The notes under the pieces: model-generated | Told to the model about the DNA's origin: nothing | Databases searched by the model: none | What the model saw: the letters and a program-made list of their open reading frames with translations, nothing else | Part shown: piece after piece, positions 8,007-10,583 of the stretch | Position numbering within the stretch: position 1 is the first letter of the stretch | Layout of the letters: each line of letters opens with the position of its first letter | Assembly: GCA_945869725.1 (NCBI GenBank) | Contig: CAMBPO010000075.1 | Coordinates: 1 to 10,583, forward strand | Length of the DNA stretch: 10,583 bases | Direction: 5' to 3' | Source: Klebsiella pneumoniae | GTDB taxonomy: Bacteria > Pseudomonadota > Gammaproteobacteria > Pseudomonadales > Pseudohongiellaceae | Made by a program: the position numbers and the translations under genes

Positions 8007-8576
8007 TTATTGAATCGACACAGGCGGTCTTGCCGGCAGTTCACCAAACATATCCATGGTTGGAAGGTCAGGTTTGAAGGCGCGGTGACAACTTTCACAG
8101 GTTTCCACCAGTTGCCCTCCAGCACGCTCCATCAGCTCCATATTGCGGCTACGAACAGCATTTACCGCACGCTTGCCATCCTGACTTAACTGCTCTGCCA
8201 GACGCTGCCAATCCGGGTTAGATGTCCACGCCTGATCCAAGGGTCCGGCGCCGGGATATTTAAGCAGTGCACCACCGAGTTCTACCTGATAAGCCAGATG
8301 TTCCAGCTCACGCCAATCCTGATCGGACTGCGGGCTGGCCCAAACGGCTGCCCACAACGGGTCGGCCGCCTTGTTGATGAGTGCAACCATCACTTCATTC
8401 AGACTCACCGGTAACACCACTGCATCGGTTTGGGCTGCAGAACTTTCATCTGCACCGCTGCAGGCAGTCAGCGCAGAGCACAAAACCAGTGCACACAGTG
8501 CGGGTAATTTTGCGGAGCGGCGAATTCCTTTCATTTCCGGGAGGTTTTTGTTCAGAGTTGCGTTGAATCTTTGCAT
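8007..8576 (-). CDS. Heme lipoprotein with C-terminal CxxCH (cytochrome c-prime-like)
   Basis: The protein has 189 residues. It starts with a lipoprotein signal: basic residues at 16-23, a hydrophobic core at 24-38, and a lipobox LTAC ending at C39. So it should be exported and anchored by lipid. The rest is predicted helical, with a single covalent heme site C160-x-x-C163-H164 (CESCHRAFK) near the C-terminus. That placement is typical of four-helix cytochrome c-prime-type proteins, but I cannot name a subfamily or function. Electron transfer, gas binding or redox sensing are all possible. The ATG at 8576 has a strong GAGGGG site 7 bases upstream. A second Met at residue 15 would give a more standard signal peptide but has a poorer site. 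It converges with the Zur-like gene, 30 bases apart, and lies 127 bases after the ArsA-like gene on the same strand. Confidence 0.8.
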   Translation of the reverse strand: MQRFNATLNKNLPEMKGIRRSAKLPALCALVLCSALTACSGADESSAAQTDAVVLPVSLNEVMVALINKAADPLWAAVWASPQSDQDWRELEHLAYQVELGGALLKYPGAGPLDQAWTSNPDWQRLAEQLSQDGKRAVNAVRSRNMELMERAGGQLVETCESCHRAFKPDLPTMDMFGELPARPPVSIQ

Positions 8577-8615
8577 CTTGATACCCCTCGTTTGTTGTAA
8601 ACATTGTTGTGGAAC

Positions 8616-8644
8616 ATTAAACGTCTTGTGCTTTTTATGGTAAA
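8616..8644 (-). promoter_or_regulatory. Candidate sigma-70 promoter of the heme lipoprotein gene
   Basis: On the minus strand TTTACC (8639-8644) and TTTAAT (8616-8621) are 17 bases apart, matching four and five of six consensus bases. A start near 8609 would give a leader of about 33 bases carrying the GAGGGG ribosome site. This suggests the heme gene is not solely dependent on the upstream operon. Confidence 0.45.
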
Positions 8645-8652
8645 CCTAAGTT

Positions 8653-8675
8653 CAGTGGTATCACACTGCCAGTGT
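8653..8675. promoter_or_regulatory. Dyad cluster upstream of the heme gene promoter
   Basis: ACACTGCCAGTGT (8663-8675) is a perfect dyad with 6-base arms and one central base. A further CAGTG at 8653-8657 pairs with CACTG at 8664-8668. The cluster lies about 45-65 bases upstream of the predicted start, where an activator would bind. It has no U-run, so it is not a terminator for the preceding gene. Confidence 0.35.
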
Positions 8676-8703
8676 TCATTTGATGACTGTTTACTGATAC
8701 AAC

Positions 8704-9684
8704 TCAAAAATTTGTGGCAAATTGCCGCAATCCGTCAACACCCAGCACATCATGCGCGGCAAGAATGAGATCCTGGCGTGGAAGCTTGCCCAAGTGTTTG
8801 GTAAGCGTGGCCAGATGTATCTCCTCCTGCGTTTTGCGCTCAGCCAGAAAACCCTGCATGCCATCAGGCAAGCGTTTGTTGACAATCAACGCCGCCACAT
8901 CGACGCCGGCGCGGGCCAACTGCTCAGACAATTCAATGGTTTCCAGAACGGGCAGCCGCTCAGCAGCCAACACAATCACAAAACCAGTTTGCTGGTGATC
9001 AGCGATCACATCGCGCAAACCGGCAAAGCGTTGTTTGCGCCGGTTCAACATGCGCCGAATACGACTCTCACGATCTTCCTCGATTTCGTGAGGCGCGCCA
9101 CCCAGAGCGTTGTTACCGGTATCTTTATCACTGGCCAGACTTTTCAACACGGCAGTGAACCGATCAGCTTTTTCGCGGCGCTTGATCAGACCATCGGTCC
9201 ATACCGACATCATTTCCGGCAGCGCCATCAAACGTGCCGTATGCCCGGACGGCGCCGTATCAAAAATGATCAGATCATAGGCAGAACTCTGCTCCACCAC
9301 TTCAGCTATTCGCTCGAGAATGGCAGCTTCCTGCATACCTGGGGCATCACGCGACAAGGCCATGTGTTTGTCGATTTCAGACGCCAGATGTATCGGCATG
9401 ATTCTGCGCAGCGCAGCGGTCACCTCTTCCAGATGCTTTTCGACGGTCAGCTCCGGATCAAGCTCAAGCCCGTCAAGTCCTGGCGCCAGACGCACCGGTG
9501 TAGGGCCAATTTTGCGGTCAAATAAATGTCCGAGGTTGTGCGCAGGATCAGTGGACACCAACAACACCCGTTTGCCTGCGTCTGCCATCGCCAGTGCCGT
9601 TGCCGCAGAAACTGTGGTTTTTCCAACACCGCCTTTGCCACCAAAAAACAAAACACGCCGCTCGGCGGCTAACGCTAACAACAT
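8704..9684 (-). CDS. ArsA/GET3-family ATPase, single-domain and cysteine-free
   Basis: This is a soluble P-loop ATPase of the ArsA/GET3 group, whose members drive arsenite efflux or tail-anchored membrane protein targeting by ATP-dependent dimer switching. The 326-residue protein has the deviant Walker A GGKGGVGKTT at 15-24. Switch I is STDPAHNLGHLFD at 44-56 and switch II is DTAPSGHTARL at 142-152. The nucleotide-base region IVNKRLPDG is near the C-terminus. It has one ATPase domain, so it would act as a homodimer. It contains no cysteine at all, so neither the ArsA arsenite site nor the GET3 CxxC zinc site exists. I chose the ATG at 9682-9684, which overlaps the preceding gene's stop by 10 bases. 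An in-frame ATG at 9732 is possible but would lie well inside that gene. No arsenic resistance genes are nearby. The function is unassigned. Confidence 0.9.
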   Translation of the reverse strand: MLLALAAERRVLFFGGKGGVGKTTVSAATALAMADAGKRVLLVSTDPAHNLGHLFDRKIGPTPVRLAPGLDGLELDPELTVEKHLEEVTAALRRIMPIHLASEIDKHMALSRDAPGMQEAAILERIAEVVEQSSAYDLIIFDTAPSGHTARLMALPEMMSVWTDGLIKRREKADRFTAVLKSLASDKDTGNNALGGAPHEIEEDRESRIRRMLNRRKQRFAGLRDVIADHQQTGFVIVLAAERLPVLETIELSEQLARAGVDVAALIVNKRLPDGMQGFLAERKTQEEIHLATLTKHLGKLPRQDLILAAHDVLGVDGLRQFATNF

Positions 9685-9953
9685 TTCACGTGATCCAGTG
9701 GTGAGTGTTCCATGCCCATACGACGGTGCCACTCATGGAATCGATCGTATACAACCGGCAATAACTCAAGTGTGTAATAGGCGGCAGGATTCGGCACGCC
9801 GAGGGTTTCTGCAAAGACCATCAACATAAACAGATCATCTTCATCCCGCTGAGCGCGGGCAAACGTCTGCCGGTAGGGCGAGATGTAAAATTCGCGCAGG
9901 CCGTGCTCGATACGCTGGTAAAGCGAGTCTTTGGGTTTATTGTCGCCACTCAT
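9675..9953 (-). CDS. Small ArsA-associated protein ending in Cys-Cys ('cory-CC-star' family)
   Basis: The protein has 92 residues and no signal peptide or clear membrane segment, so it is probably cytoplasmic. A polar N-terminus is followed by GLREFYISPYRQTFARAQRD, then the hydrophobic helix DDLFMLMVFAETLGVPNPAAYY. The end is LELLPVVYDRFHEWHRRMG and a tail finishing DHVKCC. H73, H76 (HEWH), H83, H88, C91 and C92 make a dense set of possible metal ligands in the last 20 residues. I recall this ending and the neighbouring ArsA gene as features of the family named cory-CC-star, of unknown function. The name rests on memory, not a search. The ATG at 9951-9953 lies 4 bases after the rnfH stop. An upstream in-frame ATG at 10046 is rejected because it lies inside rnfH. 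The stop overlaps the ATPase start, so the pair is likely translationally coupled. Confidence 0.8.
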   Translation of the reverse strand: MSGDNKPKDSLYQRIEHGLREFYISPYRQTFARAQRDEDDLFMLMVFAETLGVPNPAAYYTLELLPVVYDRFHEWHRRMGMEHSPLDHVKCC

Positions 9954-9957
9954 CAGG

Positions 9958-10263
9958 TCATTTCCGTTTTTTCTTGCGTGCTGCACGCAGCAGCCGCGCC
10001 TTGTTTGGATCCAACTGCAAGGGTCGGTACAGTTCAAGACGATCACCGTCTCTCATAAGGTAGTCGGCGGGCAACGGGCTGCCACGGCCATCGAGTAATC
10101 GCGAATAAATGCCCATTTCCAGCTGAAGCAGGTCAGTATCAGGCAGTTGCGATTGCAGATTACTGAGCATGAGCGCGTCCAACGCTGATTGCCCCTCTGA
10201 CAGTGTCACAGCGACTTTGATTTGTTTGTGTGGCAGCGCATAGACAACTTCCACTTCAATCAT
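9958..10263 (-). CDS. rnfH: RnfH family ubiquitin-like protein
   Basis: This is a small beta-grasp protein of uncertain role. The family was named for a neighbour of the rnf electron-transport genes in other bacteria, but it most often sits beside ratA, as here. The 101 residues match the family from end to end: MIEVEVVYALPHKQIKVAVTL at the start and LMRDGDRLELYRPLQLDPNK near the end, then a very basic tail (ARLLRAARKKKRK). The start codon overlaps the ratA stop in an ATGA, a sign of translational coupling. No rnf genes are in the window, so a link to that complex is not supported here. It has been suggested to form a toxin-antitoxin pair with RatA, which the sequence can neither support nor exclude. 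Confidence 0.95.
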   Translation of the reverse strand: MIEVEVVYALPHKQIKVAVTLSEGQSALDALMLSNLQSQLPDTDLLQLEMGIYSRLLDGRGSPLPADYLMRDGDRLELYRPLQLDPNKARLLRAARKKKRK

Positions 10264-10583
10264 TTGACACCGTAGACCTTCTGCGCGCGATTAACAACTT
10301 CGTCCACCAGCGAGTTGGCCGAATGCTGAAAGAGCTTTTCCATTGCTGCCCCCAACAACCCGCCGGCCCATTCAAAGTGCATCAACAGACTGACCTTACT
10401 GGCCTCTGGCGTGAGCGCCTTGAAGTGCCAGGTGGCACTGAAACTTCGAAAAGGCCCCTCGACCAGAGTCATATCCATGCGCACTCCTGCCGTCAGCAGG
10501 TTTCGAGTGGTAAACGAATAACGCAGGCCCGCCTTGCCCAGTGTCAGTTTTCCAATCAACTCTTCGGGGGTGCGACTGACCAC
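10260..10583 (-). CDS. ratA: Ribosome association toxin RatA (START-like/COQ10 family), C-terminal part; enters from the right edge
   Basis: The reverse strand is open from the window edge to a TGA at 10260-10262, giving 107 codons. The usual family start (a motif with PYS and aYP-F-PWC) is missing, so the true start lies beyond base 10583. The GTG at the very edge is not the start. Visible family features are LTLGKAGLRYSFTTRN, the beta-strand GPFRSFSATWHF, and the C-terminal helix FEWAGGLLGAAMEKLFQHSA followed by RAQKVYG. The fold is a START-like cavity related to coenzyme Q-binding COQ10. In E. coli the protein is reported to block 70S ribosome formation. It heads the co-oriented set ratA, rnfH, small CC protein, ArsA-like ATPase. 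In related genomes smpB usually lies just beyond it. Confidence 0.93.
   Translation of the reverse strand: MVSRTPEELIGKLTLGKAGLRYSFTTRNLLTAGVRMDMTLVEGPFRSFSATWHFKALTPEASKVSLLMHFEWAGGLLGAAMEKLFQHSANSLVDEVVNRAQKVYGVK

Noticed and set aside
8704..9684. Arsenite efflux ATPase
   Set aside because: There are no cysteines, only one ATPase domain, and no arsB, arsC, arsD or arsR nearby.
9685..9732. Longer ArsA-like start at 9732
   Set aside because: It would lie deep inside the CC-protein gene. The start at 9684 leaves a normal short N-terminus before the P-loop and forms a stop/start overlap. Not fully excluded.

Overview
The window is a stretch of a gammaproteobacterial chromosome. The backbone grpE-dnaK-dnaJ / recN / fur / bamE / rnfH-ratA follows the gene order known from Pseudomonas and related gammaproteobacteria, and the protein sequences fit that group. 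GC content looks moderate and even, and codon use looks similar from gene to gene. I cannot place it to genus from sequence alone.

Layout. Positions 1-470 (minus) hold the N-terminal part of a peptide-type ABC transporter substrate-binding protein. Positions 624-4490 (minus) hold the DnaK chaperone machine: grpE, dnaK and dnaJ. Both grpE and dnaK are preceded by heat-shock sigma-32-like promoters, and dnaJ follows dnaK after 16 bases. Divergent from grpE is recN (4684-6396, plus), a DNA double-strand-break repair SMC-like ATPase. It converges with the iron regulator fur (6408-6827, minus). Fur is divergent from bamE (6971-7405, plus), an outer-membrane assembly lipoprotein, followed closely by a second Fur-family regulator of Zur type (7434-7976, plus).

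From 8007 to the right end everything is on the minus strand. In transcription order it reads: ratA (partial, entering from beyond base 10583), rnfH, a 92-residue protein ending in Cys-Cys, a cysteine-free ArsA/GET3-type ATPase, and then, after a 127-base gap with its own likely promoter, a lipoprotein with a C-terminal CxxCH heme motif. The first four genes overlap or are 4 bases apart and look like one operon.

The part most worth attention is 7434-9953. In the ancestral arrangement bamE lies next to rnfH-ratA. Here four genes (Zur-like regulator, heme lipoprotein, ArsA-like ATPase, small His/Cys protein) sit between them. The ATPase and the small protein overlap so that the Cys-Cys-stop codons of one contain the start codon of the other. 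I recall the small protein as the family named 'cory-CC-star', known as an ArsA neighbour but, as far as I know, without an assigned function. No tRNA, rRNA, CRISPR array or insertion sequence was seen, and no gene-free stretch exceeds 300 bases.
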